Shown: positions 32,947 through 43,318, counted from the stretch's first letter. The stretch is DNA of 64,000 nt from Muribaculum sp. An289 (GCF_002159555.1 NZ_NFIV01000002.1:1-64000); one strand, 5' to 3'. The notes: generated by a model not told the origin, from the sequence alone. Numbers and translations: made by a program.

Positions 32947-34887
32947 CCATCCGTCAGGGGAAGCGTCGCTCGGCATCCTCCAGTCTCCGCGCGGAGACAG
33001 TGCCACGGAGCCCACTTTCGGCGAATCCGGAGCGCAGTTCCTCTTGAACTGCTGGGTGAAGAACCTTTTCATGAAAAGGCGGAGCCATTTTCCGATGGCG
33101 GCTTCATCGTATTTTCCCGAAAACGCATGGCTTGCCGTGAAAAGTATCTTTTCCGGCGTTTCGCACAGGCGGATGAAATGGTAGAGGAAGAAATCGTGCA
33201 ATTCGTAAGGACCGATGAGTTCTTCGGTCTTCTGGTTGATTTCCCCATTGCCGTCTGCCGGAAGCAGTTCCGGGCTTATCGGGGTGTCTATGATGTCGTA
33301 AATGATTTCCTTTATGTTTTTTCCGTCACGGAGCGAGGCAGCGGCGGCGCATGCATTGTTGTCGGCAATCCATTTTACGAGATGGATTACCAGCGTTTTA
33401 GGGATGCCTCCGTTCATGTTGTACATGGACATGTGGTCCCCGTTGTATGTACACCATCCCAAGGCTGCTTCGGACAGGTCTCCCGTACCTATGACGATTC
33501 CGCCGGTAAGGTTGGCCGTGTCCATGAGTATCTGTGTCCTTTCACGTGCCTGGGCGTTTTCGTATGCCGCCCCTCTGTAATCGCTATCGAGGCCTATGTC
33601 TGAAAAATGCTGCCTTACTGCCTGTGAAATAGGTATTTCCCTTGAAGTGATGCCTAAGGCTTCCATCAGGTCAGAGGCATTGTTCCTGGTGCGCCCGCTC
33701 GTCCCGAGGCCCGGCATCGTGATGCCTATTATCTCTTTTCTGTCCTTGCCGAGATAGTCGTAGGTGAGGACCGTGGTCAGAAGCGCGAGGGTGCTGTCCA
33801 ATCCTCCGGATATCCCGATTACGGCGGTCTTCGACTTGATTCTTTCGATTCTTGTCGCAAGCCCGGCTATCTGTATGCGGATGATTTCCTCCATCCTTTT
33901 GTCCCTGTCCGGTCCGGACGGTATGAAAGGATGGCGCGGTATGTCTCTTGAAAGTCTTTTCGGGTAGACCGGTTCCCCGAGGTCGATGATGTCTATTTTC
34001 CCTATGGTGTCCTGGGGGAGGGTGTCGCTTCCCGGGAAAGTGCCCGTCTTCCTCCTCATTGCGGACAGCAGACCGAGGTCGATATCGGCGTATGTGATAG
34101 TCCCGTCCTTTTCGAAGCGTTTTCCTTCGGCCAGTATCCTTCCGTTTTCCGCTATTGCCGTATCTCCGGCGAATACGAGGTCCGAGGTCGACTCCCCGAA
34201 GCCAGAGGAGGCGTAAATGTATGATGATATGCATCTGCCCGACTGATGGGAAATCAGCTGCATTCTTTCGTCATGTTTTCCGGCGAGTTCGTCGCTGGCC
34301 GACAGATTGACTATTATGTTGGCCCCTGCCATGCATAATATGGTGGACGGAGGAAGGGCGGTCCAGATGTCTTCACAAATTTCCACTCCTAACACGGCCT
34401 TGCCGAGGCGGAAAAGTTTTTTAGCCCCGAACGGGATGCCCTTCTGTCCGGCGAATGATATGGTGTCGTCTATGCCGCTTCCGCTGCAAAACCATCTGTT
34501 TTCATAGAATTCGGCATAATTGGGTATATGGCTTTTCGGTACGATTCCGGCTATGTTTCCGTTGTGGATTACCGCGGCACAGTTCAGAAGCCTGTCCCCG
34601 TAGGCTACGGGAAGCCCGATTACGGCTACGGTTTTCGTTCCGGCTGTAGCCGCCGCTATGCGCCTTACTGCATTTTCGGCCGATTTCAGGAGCTTTTCCT
34701 GATAAAACAGGTCGCCGCAGGTGTATCCTGTGACTGACAGTTCCGGAAATACCGCGATTGCGGCTTCCGCTTCCGCCGCCTTGCCTATGTATTCTATGAT
34801 ATGGCCGGCATTGCCCATGCAGTCGCCGAGCTCTACCTTGGGTGCGGCAGCGGCCACCCTCAGATAGCCGAAATCCTTAAAGTTCAT
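32941..34887 (-). CDS. nadE: glutamine-dependent NAD+ synthetase
   Basis: Last step of NAD synthesis: amidates deamido-NAD using ammonia taken from glutamine. A 648-aa two-domain enzyme. The N-terminal nitrilase-type glutaminase (about 1-280) has the Glu-Lys-Cys set in FPELSVTGY, KSHIPNYAEFYE and GVEICEDIW. The C-terminal ATP-pyrophosphatase domain has the PP-loop GISGGLDSTLAL (about 355). The ATG at 34887 (MNFKDFG) overlaps the end of the DUF3276 gene by 11 nt, so translation is coupled. It converges on the TPR gene. Confidence 0.95.
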   Translation of the reverse strand: MNFKDFGYLRVAAAAPKVELGDCMGNAGHIIEYIGKAAEAEAAIAVFPELSVTGYTCGDLFYQEKLLKSAENAVRRIAAATAGTKTVAVIGLPVAYGDRLLNCAAVIHNGNIAGIVPKSHIPNYAEFYENRWFCSGSGIDDTISFAGQKGIPFGAKKLFRLGKAVLGVEICEDIWTALPPSTILCMAGANIIVNLSASDELAGKHDERMQLISHQSGRCISSYIYASSGFGESTSDLVFAGDTAIAENGRILAEGKRFEKDGTITYADIDLGLLSAMRRKTGTFPGSDTLPQDTIGKIDIIDLGEPVYPKRLSRDIPRHPFIPSGPDRDKRMEEIIRIQIAGLATRIERIKSKTAVIGISGGLDSTLALLTTVLTYDYLGKDRKEIIGITMPGLGTSGRTRNNASDLMEALGITSREIPISQAVRQHFSDIGLDSDYRGAAYENAQARERTQILMDTANLTGGIVIGTGDLSEAALGWCTYNGDHMSMYNMNGGIPKTLVIHLVKWIADNNACAAAASLRDGKNIKEIIYDIIDTPISPELLPADGNGEINQKTEELIGPYELHDFFLYHFIRLCETPEKILFTASHAFSGKYDEAAIGKWLRLFMKRFFTQQFKRNCAPDSPKVGSVALSPRGDWRMPSDASPDGWL

Positions 34888-35215
34888 CAAAATTCACATC
34901 GGTAAAGTTGTTCTTCCCCTCGTATTCTTCCTGGACCGGACTGATTTTGCGGATATATTCGATGGTTTCCTCGAGTCCCTGGGCGAACTTGTCGAAGTCT
35001 TCCTTGTACAGGAATATTTTGTGCTTGTCGTAGGCTGCCTTGCCGTCGAATTCCTGCCTGCGTTTGCTTTCGGTAATGGTTATATAGTAATCGTTACCCT
35101 TAGTGGCTTTGACATCAAAGAAATAAGTGCGCTTTCCCGCCCTGATCGGCTTTGAGAAAATATCGTCGCTGTTGCGTTCAGCAGTTCCTCTGTTATCGAT
35201 ATCGTCGAAATACAT
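34877..35215 (-). CDS. DUF3276 / PUR-alpha-like nucleic-acid-binding protein
   Basis: A 112-aa cytoplasmic protein of the bacterial PUR-alpha-related family (DUF3276), small beta-beta-beta-beta-alpha whirly folds that bind single-stranded DNA or RNA. Visible blocks: IFSKPIRAGKRTYFFDVKATKGNDYYITITESKRR and KHKIFLYKEDFDKFAQGLEETIEYI, matching a PUR repeat. The acidic tail after 95 is variable. Divergent from nusB; the 86-bp spacer holds the nusB promoter. Overlaps nadE downstream by 11 nt. Regulatory target unknown. Confidence 0.85.
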   Translation of the reverse strand: MYFDDIDNRGTAERNSDDIFSKPIRAGKRTYFFDVKATKGNDYYITITESKRRQEFDGKAAYDKHKIFLYKEDFDKFAQGLEETIEYIRKISPVQEEYEGKNNFTDVNFDEL

Positions 35216-35272
35216 TTTACAAAAAAATTAATCAAATCTTCGCGAAGTTAAATATTTTCTTGATAAGAGTAC

Positions 35273-35281
35273 TATATTTGC
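35273..35281 (+). promoter_or_regulatory. promoter core of nusB operon
   Basis: TATATTTGC ending 20 nt before the nusB ATG at 35302; -33 weak. Confidence 0.55.
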
Positions 35282-35301
35282 AAAAATTTATTTGACAAGA
35301 A

Positions 35302-36264
35302 ATGCTAAACAGACGTATTTTACGCGTTAAAGCGTTCAAAGTGTTATACGGCAATGTGTATTCTGGCGCGGGATCCATCGTGGCGGCCGAGAAGGAATTG
35401 CTTCTTTCATGTGAAAAATGTAGGGATCTATATCTGTTCATGCTCAATCTTGCAAGGGCCCTGAAGGCGGCTGAAGGCGAGTCGATAGCCAAAAGGAAAA
35501 ACAAGTTTTTCCCTACGGAAGAGGACCTGAATCCCAATATGAAATTTTTCGAAAACGCCGTACCGGGGATACTTGCGGCCAATGCGGATTTCGTGAAGCA
35601 GTGCGAAAAGAAGAAATTGCTTTGGAACGAGCATGACGCCTTTGTGCGGCATTTGCTGAAAGCGGTCTATTCCAGAGAATATTTTCAGAAATACATGGAG
35701 AACGGGGAGCGTTCCCTCGCCGACGACTGCGCCCTTTTCGTGAAGATTTATGAAAACGAGCTTGAGGACAACGAGGAGCTGGAGCAGATTATCGATGACA
35801 TGTCCATATACTGGATGGACGATCTCGGCTATGTCCTCAATTATATAGTCAAGACGTTGAAAACCGTGAAAAAAGACGGCGTGTTCACGATTCCGGCTCT
35901 GTTCCAGAGCGATATGGAGGAGAAAGGGGCGGATGTCGAAGACGACAGGAAATATGTGATAAAACTGTTGGATTATGCCATGGCCAATTATGACAGGCTG
36001 TTCAGGCAGATAACCGAAAGTACGAAGAACTGGGATTCCGACAGGCTCGTTTCCACGGATGCCGCCCTCATCGTACTGGGACTGTCCGAGGCCATCGCCT
36101 TTCCGAGCATCCCTGTCAAGGTGACCATAAACGAATATGTGGAGATTTCCAAGTATTACAGCACGGCCAACAGCAGGGTATTCGTGAACGGGCTTTTGGA
36201 CCGGCTGATACAGAAGGGTCTGGAAGACGGGACCATAGTAAAGAGCGGGAAGGGTCTGCTATGA
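35302..36264 (+). CDS. nusB: transcription antitermination factor NusB, long form
   Basis: Binds boxA RNA with NusE (S10) for antitermination in rRNA operons. The 320-aa protein is about twice the length of E. coli NusB. The C-terminal third (about 205-312) carries the NusB pattern: NWDSDRLVSTDAALIVLGLSEAIAF, then VKVTINEYVEISKYYSTANSRVFVNGLLDRL. The N-terminal part begins NRRILRVKAFKVLYG, also NusB-like, with a long charged helical insertion (about 60-200). Long NusB proteins are usual in Bacteroidota. First gene of nusB-yajC-ybbR-coaE. Confidence 0.88.
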   Translation: MLNRRILRVKAFKVLYGNVYSGAGSIVAAEKELLLSCEKCRDLYLFMLNLARALKAAEGESIAKRKNKFFPTEEDLNPNMKFFENAVPGILAANADFVKQCEKKKLLWNEHDAFVRHLLKAVYSREYFQKYMENGERSLADDCALFVKIYENELEDNEELEQIIDDMSIYWMDDLGYVLNYIVKTLKTVKKDGVFTIPALFQSDMEEKGADVEDDRKYVIKLLDYAMANYDRLFRQITESTKNWDSDRLVSTDAALIVLGLSEAIAFPSIPVKVTINEYVEISKYYSTANSRVFVNGLLDRLIQKGLEDGTIVKSGKGLL

Positions 36265-36309
36265 ATTGTAAGAATCAATTATTAATAACATTTTACTAAT
36301 TTTTTTGAT

Positions 36310-36639
36310 ATGAATTTTTTAACATTACTCGATGCATCTGCTGGTCAGGCAGCGAACAGTGCCGGTGGCGGCAGCGGATGGATGTCCATAGCGATGATCG
36401 TCCTGATTTTCGTCGTCATGTATTTTTTCATGATACGTCCGCAGCAGAAAAAGCAGAAAGAACTCAACCAGTTCCGCGCCTCTTTGAAGAAAGGGGACAA
36501 GATTGTCACTGTCGGCGGCATATACGGAGTCGTATGTGAGGTCAAGGACGACAAGCTCGTCGTGGAAATTGACAACAATGTGAAGATTCTTGTTGACAAA
36601 TCGGCAGTCGTAAAGGATATGGCCGATACTCAAAGATAA
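36310..36639 (+). CDS. yajC: preprotein translocase subunit YajC
   Basis: Accessory subunit of the SecDF-YajC complex, which aids protein export. The 109-aa protein has an N-terminal Gly/Ser-rich lead, one membrane helix (about 25-43) and the family signature FMIRPQQKKQKE right after it, then a small cytoplasmic domain (KKGDKIVTVGGIYGVVCEV). Typical size. It lies 45 nt after nusB and 9 nt before ybbR. Confidence 0.93.
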   Translation: MNFLTLLDASAGQAANSAGGGSGWMSIAMIVLIFVVMYFFMIRPQQKKQKELNQFRASLKKGDKIVTVGGIYGVVCEVKDDKLVVEIDNNVKILVDKSAVVKDMADTQR

Positions 36640-36648
36640 TTTTCGCGG

Positions 36649-37617
36649 ATGTTCAGGAATCTCGTCAGAAGATTCAAAAACAGAGCGGGGAGGGATTGGC
36701 AGATTTTGTTGGTATCCCTCCTCTTGGCCTTTTTTGTCTGGCTCATCTATACGCTTTCGGGAGAGTATTCCGCTTTCCTTGAGTATGAGCTTGTGGCGAC
36801 CTCCGAGATAAACGGCCATTCGGACAGGTCGTCGACGTCGGCTACCATGATTATAAGGGGGAAGGCGAACGGTTTCTACATCATCCGCAGGCGGATATAC
36901 AAATCCGTGCCTATGGAGATAAATGTAGCTCCCGAGCTGTGGAAAAAATCCGATACGGATGACGAGCTGTTCTATCTGACGGAGGATGCCATGAGGGAAC
37001 TCATGCCTTCGATAGGCCTACAGAATGTAGGTCTCGAATATTTTGTGACGAGCAGGCTCGAATTCCGTTTTACCAAGGAACAGTACAAGAAGGTCCCTGT
37101 CGTTCCAAATGCCGTAGTCGAATGCCGGCCGCAATACATGCAGATAGGTGATATTACTGTGGAGCCGGATTCGGTCCTCGTTTACGGAACCGTTTCCGAC
37201 CTGTCGAGAATCAATTATGTGCATACCGAGACCGTCTATGCTGAAGACCTTGACGGGGACAAGGACGGGGTGGTTTCGCTTATGACACCTCCGGGGCTCA
37301 GGCTTTCCGAAAAAATGGTGCATTATACCGTCTCGGTGTCCCGTTATGTGGAAATGAAGTCGACCGTGAACTTATCGGTAGTCAATCTGCCGGCAGGGGA
37401 GAGGGCGATCCTTTTGCCTTCACGCGTTACGATCATTTACCGTGTGCCTTTCCCGTACCAGAATGCGGATGAGACGGGTTTTACAGCAGGAATCGACTAT
37501 AACGACATATCGAGGATGAACGGAATGGAGATGCCGGTGCGGCTTTTCTCGTCCCCGCGCGGAATCCTGTCCTACCGTTTCCAGCCTCCTGTCGTAGATT
37601 TTATCGAACATGAATGA
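36649..37617 (+). CDS. YbbR-like domain protein
   Basis: A 322-aa protein with one N-terminal membrane helix (about 19-40) and a periplasmic body of YbbR-like repeats (about 45-310), beta-rich segments such as VPVVPNAVVECRPQYMQIGDITVEPDSVLVYG. In Firmicutes YbbR/CdaR regulates the diadenylate cyclase CdaA encoded beside it; no cyclase gene lies here, so the function in this operon is open. The end overlaps coaE by 8 nt. The gene order yajC-ybbR-coaE is common in Bacteroidota. Confidence 0.82.
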   Translation: MFRNLVRRFKNRAGRDWQILLVSLLLAFFVWLIYTLSGEYSAFLEYELVATSEINGHSDRSSTSATMIIRGKANGFYIIRRRIYKSVPMEINVAPELWKKSDTDDELFYLTEDAMRELMPSIGLQNVGLEYFVTSRLEFRFTKEQYKKVPVVPNAVVECRPQYMQIGDITVEPDSVLVYGTVSDLSRINYVHTETVYAEDLDGDKDGVVSLMTPPGLRLSEKMVHYTVSVSRYVEMKSTVNLSVVNLPAGERAILLPSRVTIIYRVPFPYQNADETGFTAGIDYNDISRMNGMEMPVRLFSSPRGILSYRFQPPVVDFIEHE

Positions 37618-38272
37618 TGATTGTCGTCCCTGTCCAGTCCTTGCCGTCACAGGCGGCATAGGGGCGGGAAAAAGTTACGTCTGCAATATTTTCTCATCTT
37701 TGTACGGAATCCCTGTGTATGATTCCGATTCGCATGCGAAGTCTTTATACGATACCGATTCCATCCTGCTTTCGAGAGTAAGGAAAATCGCCGGCGACGA
37801 TATCGTTTCGTCCGATGGAAAACTGTTGCGCGGGGTTCTTGCCGGCAGGATTTTCAATGACAGGGAGATGCTGGCCGCCGTCGAGGCAGAGGTTTTTCCT
37901 GCCGTCATGCGTGATTTCGCCCGCTGGAAACTCAGGGCCGTCAGTCCTTCGGACGGGGGTGGGGGTGTCCGTCCTCCGTTCGTCATAATCGAGTCCGCCA
38001 TTTTCCTTGCAAAGCCCGTCCTGTACCCTATGGCCGACAGGGTGCTTTACATCGATGCTCCTGTAGAACTGAGGATAGAAAGGGTCATGCGGCGGGACAA
38101 CGCTTCCCGTGATGCCGTGCTTTCGCGGATTTCAAGCCAGCCTCCGGTAGATATGACTCTGGCTTCATGGATTATCGATACCTCTTCGGACCGTCTTTCC
38201 ATTGAAAAGAAAATTGCCGGAATAGTTTCGGAACTATCCGGCAATCAGCTATCTTACAATCTGTTACAATAA
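37610..38272 (+). CDS. coaE: dephospho-CoA kinase
   Basis: Final step of coenzyme A synthesis: phosphorylates the 3'-OH of dephospho-CoA. A 220-aa P-loop kinase with GGIGAGKS (15-22), [12 protein letters not shown] (about 37-48, substrate Asp), FARWK (about 103) and the adenine-side [18 protein letters not shown] (about 157-174). Length standard. Starts 8 nt inside ybbR. Its 3' end overlaps the convergent rho gene by 9 nt, leaving no room for a terminator. Confidence 0.93.
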   Translation: MNDDCRPCPVLAVTGGIGAGKSYVCNIFSSLYGIPVYDSDSHAKSLYDTDSILLSRVRKIAGDDIVSSDGKLLRGVLAGRIFNDREMLAAVEAEVFPAVMRDFARWKLRAVSPSDGGGGVRPPFVIIESAIFLAKPVLYPMADRVLYIDAPVELRIERVMRRDNASRDAVLSRISSQPPVDMTLASWIIDTSSDRLSIEKKIAGIVSELSGNQLSYNLLQ

Positions 38273-40252
38273 GTCGTCCCTGTTCATGGAATTGAGGAAC
38301 TCTTCGTTGGTCCTTGTCGGCTCCATGTAGCGGATGAGGTTTTCGATGGCCTCTACCGATGTCATGTCCGCAAGGTGGTTTCTCAGAATCCATATCTTGT
38401 TGAGGTATTCCGGACTGTAAAGCAGGTCGTCCCTCCTTGTGCTGCTGAGGGTGACATCGACTGCCGGGAATATCCTCTTGTTGGATATCTTCCTGTCAAG
38501 CTGGAGTTCGAGGTTGCCGGTGCCCTTGAATTCCTCGAATATGACGTCATCCATCTTGGAGCCCGTGTCCGTAAGGGCGGTTGCGAGGATGGTCAGGGAA
38601 CCTCCGTTTTCGATGTTGCGGGCCGCACCGAAGAAACGTTTCGGTTTGTGTAGGGCGTTTGCGTCCACACCTCCCGACAGCACTTTTCCTGAAGCCGGCT
38701 GTACGGTGTTGAATGCGCGTGCGAGCCTTGTTATCGAATCGAGGAAGATAACGACATCGTGTTTGCATTCGACAAGGCGCTTAGCCTTTTCGAGTACCAT
38801 ATTGGCCACCTTGACGTGTTTTTCCGCCGGTTCGTCGAAAGTGGAGGCTATGACTTCCGCCTTTACGCTCCTTGCCATGTCGGTTACTTCTTCAGGCCTT
38901 TCGTCGATAAGGAGCACTATCATGTATACTTCCGGATGATTGTCCGCTATTGCATTGGCTATTGCCTTAAGCAGCATGGTCTTACCCGTTTTCGGCTGTG
39001 CCACTATCAGTCCCCTCTGTCCTTTGCCGATAGGGGTGAAGAGGTCTACGATACGGCATGACATGTTGTTGTGCCCGTTCTTGACTATCTCGAATTTCTC
39101 ATTAGGGAAGAGCGGTGTCAGAAAATCGAACGGAACCCTGTCGCGTATGTATTCAGGCGTGCAGCCGTTTATGGAAATGATTCGTACGAGAGGAAAATAT
39201 TTGTCTCCTTCCTTCGGAGGCCGGATTTCTCCCGTTACGGTATCTCCCGTCTTGAGGGCGAATGATTTTATCTGCGACTGCGATACGTATATGTCGTCGG
39301 GTGAGTTGAGATAATTGTAGTCCGACGAGCGGAGGAAACCGTAGCCGTCAGGCATTATTTCGAGGACTCCGGTGGCTTCCACGATGCCTTCATAATCGAT
39401 TCTTGCCTGTTGCTGTACCGGCTGGGACTGTTGCTGCACCGCCGGCTGTTGTACCGGTTGCTGCGACTGCTGTGGCTGCTGGACGGTCTGCTGTGGCATG
39501 TCCTGCTGTTGTGGCTGGAACGGTTGTGCGGAAGTCCTGTCGTCACCGGTGTTGCGCGGCTGGTATCTGTTAGGGATGACAGGCTCGTATATTACATTGC
39601 TGTTGGGATCCTGCACCCTTCCTACACTGACGTTTATGCGCTGGCGTTTCTTTCTTGGCTGGAACTGGTTTTCGGGCCTGCCGTCCGTTCCAGCGCCGGT
39701 CATCCCGTTTTCCTGGACGGATACGGGCTCCTGTACCGGGCCGGATTCAGCTTCATGCTTTTCCTCCACATTCGTTTCCTGTGCAGGTGCCGGGATGTTC
39801 TCCTGGCTCTTAGGAGGCCTTCCACGTCTCTTCTTGTTCTGTTGTTTCGGGTCGGCAACCGGTTGTTTTACGGAGACTTCCGCGGTTTCGCCGGCCGTCT
39901 CTGCTACGTTGTCCCTTTCCTTTCCCTGCAGCATATTGTCGTTTTCCTGCGCCTGCCGGTTCTGGCTGCCCGGCCTGCGCCCTCTTCTCTTTTTGGCCGT
40001 CTCGGAATTGTCCGTACTTGCAGATGCAGTGTCCTTTTCCGCTCCGGTTTCGACGGCTGCGGTCTTCTTTTTGGCAGGCCGTCCCCTCTTTGCCGGAACT
40101 TCTTTGACTGCATTGTCAAGAGCCATCTGATCCAGAATCTTATAAACCAATTCTTCCTTATCCATCTTCTTCGCCTTGGCGATGTTTAACCCCTCTGCGA
40201 TTCCAATCAGTTCTTCGAGGCTTTTTTCTCTTAATTCAAAAATTTTGTACAT
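38264..40252 (-). CDS. rho: transcription termination factor Rho with disordered insert
   Basis: Hexameric RNA helicase that ends transcription. At 662 aa it is about 240 aa longer than E. coli Rho. Residues 1-47 are the Rho N-terminal helix domain; about 50-283 is a low-complexity insert with three AT-hook-like GRP/GRRP motifs in basic patches (57-59, 91-94, 144-146) and a Gln/Pro-rich tract (247-282). The RNA-binding OSB domain follows (about 289-365, [15 protein letters not shown]), then the ATPase with Walker A QPKTGKT (419-425) and DSITRLARA. Rho inserts of this kind in Bacteroides drive condensate formation (known from the literature). Own promoter upstream. Confidence 0.96.
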   Translation of the reverse strand: MYKIFELREKSLEELIGIAEGLNIAKAKKMDKEELVYKILDQMALDNAVKEVPAKRGRPAKKKTAAVETGAEKDTASASTDNSETAKKRRGRRPGSQNRQAQENDNMLQGKERDNVAETAGETAEVSVKQPVADPKQQNKKRRGRPPKSQENIPAPAQETNVEEKHEAESGPVQEPVSVQENGMTGAGTDGRPENQFQPRKKRQRINVSVGRVQDPNSNVIYEPVIPNRYQPRNTGDDRTSAQPFQPQQQDMPQQTVQQPQQSQQPVQQPAVQQQSQPVQQQARIDYEGIVEATGVLEIMPDGYGFLRSSDYNYLNSPDDIYVSQSQIKSFALKTGDTVTGEIRPPKEGDKYFPLVRIISINGCTPEYIRDRVPFDFLTPLFPNEKFEIVKNGHNNMSCRIVDLFTPIGKGQRGLIVAQPKTGKTMLLKAIANAIADNHPEVYMIVLLIDERPEEVTDMARSVKAEVIASTFDEPAEKHVKVANMVLEKAKRLVECKHDVVIFLDSITRLARAFNTVQPASGKVLSGGVDANALHKPKRFFGAARNIENGGSLTILATALTDTGSKMDDVIFEEFKGTGNLELQLDRKISNKRIFPAVDVTLSSTRRDDLLYSPEYLNKIWILRNHLADMTSVEAIENLIRYMEPTRTNEEFLNSMNRDDLL

Positions 40253-40345
40253 TTATGAAAAAGCTGTAAGTAATTAATGAAATTCAGGATTGACTAACAT
40301 TGAGAATAATGGCAGAAATCCTTTCCCGTTTTCTAAAACTGTTCT

Positions 40346-40377
40346 GCAAAAATAGCAAATTAGTACATATAAACAAA
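40346..40377 (-). promoter_or_regulatory. promoter of rho
   Basis: On the minus strand TTTG (40377-40374), 19-nt spacer, TATTTTTGC (40354-40346). The leader of about 85 nt before the ATG is long enough for autoregulation, which is common for rho but not demonstrated here. Confidence 0.75.
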
Positions 40378-40417
40378 AAAAATCGGCGTTTTAAGGCCCT
40401 GGAGGGGCAAAATTTTC

Positions 40418-43279
40418 CTAATTGTCCCAATAACTCGTGCTTTTCTTGAATCTGAGCAGGTCGGCGAGTGTTGCGGCATTGGCGGCTATCTTGAAACTCC
40501 ACTGCTCCCATTGGCCGGAAGGAATCCACGATACCTCTATATTAAAGCAGTGCATGTTGAACCTTGCCGTCAGCTGTGTCGTCGTCATCTTCATCGCCAT
40601 CAGGTCGAAACCTGTCGAAATCTGCATCGACAGGGACGGGGTGATATTCACATTGGCATCGATGCTCAGGGCCTGCGTATGACGGTTGTTGGCCATAAGC
40701 TGCTCATTTACGTACTTGTACCCCCTCGTGAATACGTATGAATACCTGAAGGAAACGCTCCACGGGGCATTGGGATTGACATAGTACAGCCATCCTCCCG
40801 GAATGAATTCCCCGGTTACGGGATGCCTGTATGTCCTTCTGTAGGTAGTCATCGAGCCCTGGGCGTTCTTGTCCTGTCCGTCCATTCCGTTGATTTTGCC
40901 CTCTCCGGACAATGTATAGGACAGTGAAACGCTTGCGTTTGTCATCCTTACCGGGCGGTACCAGCCTTCCTTTTTCGCATTGAACACATTCACCCTCTGC
41001 CCCCTTTCGTTCACGGCGTACGGGTCGAGGGTCATGTTGGCGTTGATTCCCAATTTTCCGAATACGTTCGTGCTCATCGTGACCCGGAAATTATCCAGTT
41101 TCATCGAGTCCGCAAGGAAATTGTAGCCTCCGGAAATATTAAGCTGGTCTATGAGCTTGATTTTCTTCGTTCCCGTTCCCGTGGTGTCCTTCAGGTCCCG
41201 CACCTTGGCTTCGAAGTTGTTGTTTATGTTAAAGGTGAGCGAGGCCGTCTTTCCGCGCGAAGGCGGGGCATTCATCTGCCCGCTGTAGACGTTGTAGTCC
41301 AGTATCTGCTCCTTTCCGTTGGCATCTATGTATTTGTAGGTCCTCCATCCGTTGAATGCGGTACCCATCTCCGGCTGGAAATTGACCGAAAGGCTCGGCG
41401 ATATCATGTGCCTGATGGCCTGGAGCCTGTGCTGCGTGCCGAAGTTGAAGAGTCCGTATATCCTTGTGTCGAGACTGATGCTTCCGCTATATCTGTGGGT
41501 GGCCCCGAAGGAGCTGAACACCTTCCCTTCCTTCTCTTCCACACGTCCCGTCTCCGGGTTGTATTCCCTTTCCGTTTTCCTGAAATACCAGTTCATGCCG
41601 TATGAAATGGACGGGTTGATGTTCAAGTATTTGAAAACCGTGAAGGACGGCAGTCCGATGGAGAAGTTGTGGGTCATGCCATTGTTGAGCTTGTCCCAGA
41701 ATCCCGGTTTGCCGACATCGCTGGACTTGAACTGGATTCTGTTCTGGAAAGAGGTGTTGTAGCTGAACGAAATCTGTTCATACAGTTTTTCCTTTCCTAC
41801 CCTTACCTTCCTTTTGAACGGATAGAACGTGCTCACGGACAGGGACAGGTTCGGAAGCGTGATGGAGTAGGAGCTGTCCCTCGCATTCTGATTGTGCAGA
41901 GCGCTCAGCGAGAGTGTCACCTTGTTCCACCGGCGGCTCCAGGATATGGACGAGGAGGTCTGGGTCGTCAGGGCTTCGTGTATGTTGTTGGAGTTGTATT
42001 TGTTGTTGGACGGGCTGGAAAAATTGACCGATGCGCTGAAAGTGGTTCCCGGCCTGGCCTTGGGGTCTTGCGTGTGGGACCATTTTACGGAGAAGTTCTT
42101 CGTCTGGAAGAAGTCCGTACTTCCCTTTTCGCCCGTCTGGTCGTTGGAATATGTCAGCCCGAAGTTTCCGTTGAACTTGTAATTGACCTTGTATCGCGAG
42201 GTCACGTCTACCTGCCATGAACCGAGGGTGTAGACATCTCCCGTCAGGGCTATGTCGAAATAGTCGCCGAGCACAAGATACAGTCCGAGGTCTTTCATAT
42301 AGAACCCCCTGGCTCCCTCGTCTCCGAAGGTCGGTATCAGAATTCCGCTCGCCCTGTCCTGTATGTTAGGAACGAAGCCGAAAGGGATGGCCAGCGGCAG
42401 CGGAACGTCTTCCACCACCATGTACGCCGGGCCGAATACTGTACGCTGGCTCGGTTCCGTCATTACCTTTGCGGAGGTGAGGTTCAGATAAAAATGCGGA
42501 TCCTCGTTGTCGCAGACGGTATAGCGCCCGTTCCGCATGTTTATCGATTTGTCGGGCATCATTTTTATGTCCTTGCCGTAAATGTCCCCTTCCTTGTCCT
42601 GGGTAATCATGTTCTTGACCCTCGACTTGCGGGTCTCGAAATTGTAGATGACCTTTTCCATCGTATAGGACTGTCCGCGGTCGGTCATTGTCGGCTGGCC
42701 GGTCCAGTTACCGAGACTGTCCTTGATTCCGGTGGCGAAGACAGTTTTCGTATCCACATTGTATTCCATGTATTCGGCGGTCATCTTCATGTCGCCGAAT
42801 TCCACGGTGACATCGCCGTAATAGTAGATCATTTTGTATTTTCCGGAAAAATCCTCCACAATCGAATCCCTTGCCGTGGAAAATGCCGGCCGGTCTATGG
42901 CTCCCGGCTTGTCGGTCGTCGTGTCGGCAAGTACGCGGGCAATGGAATCCCTCCTTGCCGTTTCGATGGAGTCCATCCTTGCGAGCGTAGTCGAATCCAG
43001 GCGGGAGCGTACAAGCGAGTCGAGCCTGTCTTCGGAAGGCCTTACCCTCTCGTCCGCCGAAGGGATGTTTTCCTTGTTGCGCCGGCCCCTTCTCTGTCCG
43101 CGGTCCCTTCTGTCACGCCCGTCTTCCTGCCTGTCGTTTTCCTGGACGGAAACCTCTGTCGAATCTTTTACGGGAGTCTGCGCCGATGACACCCCTGGGG
43201 ACAGGAATGACACCAGAATCCCGACAATTGCCGGGACCAGCAGCGACGATATGTATTTTCCAATATATCGATTCGACAT
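40418..43279 (-). CDS. lptD: LptD-like outer-membrane LPS assembly protein
   Basis: Likely the outer-membrane barrel that inserts lipopolysaccharide. A 953-aa protein with a signal peptide (about 1-33), a disordered charged linker (about 40-120; RRDRGQRRGRRNKENIP), an OstA/LptA-like periplasmic domain (about 135-260; YGDVTVEFGDMKMTAEYMEYNVDTKTVFATG) and a long barrel ending in RFKKSTSYWDN. Bacteroidota LptD diverges from the proteobacterial one, so the call rests on domain order. The ATG is at 43279; the codon just before is TTG. It lies 165 nt upstream of rho, which has its own promoter. Confidence 0.85.
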   Translation of the reverse strand: MSNRYIGKYISSLLVPAIVGILVSFLSPGVSSAQTPVKDSTEVSVQENDRQEDGRDRRDRGQRRGRRNKENIPSADERVRPSEDRLDSLVRSRLDSTTLARMDSIETARRDSIARVLADTTTDKPGAIDRPAFSTARDSIVEDFSGKYKMIYYYGDVTVEFGDMKMTAEYMEYNVDTKTVFATGIKDSLGNWTGQPTMTDRGQSYTMEKVIYNFETRKSRVKNMITQDKEGDIYGKDIKMMPDKSINMRNGRYTVCDNEDPHFYLNLTSAKVMTEPSQRTVFGPAYMVVEDVPLPLAIPFGFVPNIQDRASGILIPTFGDEGARGFYMKDLGLYLVLGDYFDIALTGDVYTLGSWQVDVTSRYKVNYKFNGNFGLTYSNDQTGEKGSTDFFQTKNFSVKWSHTQDPKARPGTTFSASVNFSSPSNNKYNSNNIHEALTTQTSSSISWSRRWNKVTLSLSALHNQNARDSSYSITLPNLSLSVSTFYPFKRKVRVGKEKLYEQISFSYNTSFQNRIQFKSSDVGKPGFWDKLNNGMTHNFSIGLPSFTVFKYLNINPSISYGMNWYFRKTEREYNPETGRVEEKEGKVFSSFGATHRYSGSISLDTRIYGLFNFGTQHRLQAIRHMISPSLSVNFQPEMGTAFNGWRTYKYIDANGKEQILDYNVYSGQMNAPPSRGKTASLTFNINNNFEAKVRDLKDTTGTGTKKIKLIDQLNISGGYNFLADSMKLDNFRVTMSTNVFGKLGINANMTLDPYAVNERGQRVNVFNAKKEGWYRPVRMTNASVSLSYTLSGEGKINGMDGQDKNAQGSMTTYRRTYRHPVTGEFIPGGWLYYVNPNAPWSVSFRYSYVFTRGYKYVNEQLMANNRHTQALSIDANVNITPSLSMQISTGFDLMAMKMTTTQLTARFNMHCFNIEVSWIPSGQWEQWSFKIAANAATLADLLRFKKSTSYWDN

Positions 43280-43309
43280 CAATTATTCAAATAATCGAAA
43301 ATAATTTCA

Positions 43310-43318
43310 TAATTTTGC
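43310..43318 (+). promoter_or_regulatory. promoter core of the amidase gene
   Basis: TAATTTTGC, 34 nt before the ATG at 43353, within the spacer divergent to lptD. Confidence 0.6.

Noticed and set aside
39410-40189. Long plus-strand frames opposite rho
   Set aside because: Antisense shadows of the repetitive Gln/Pro-rich coding sequence of rho.
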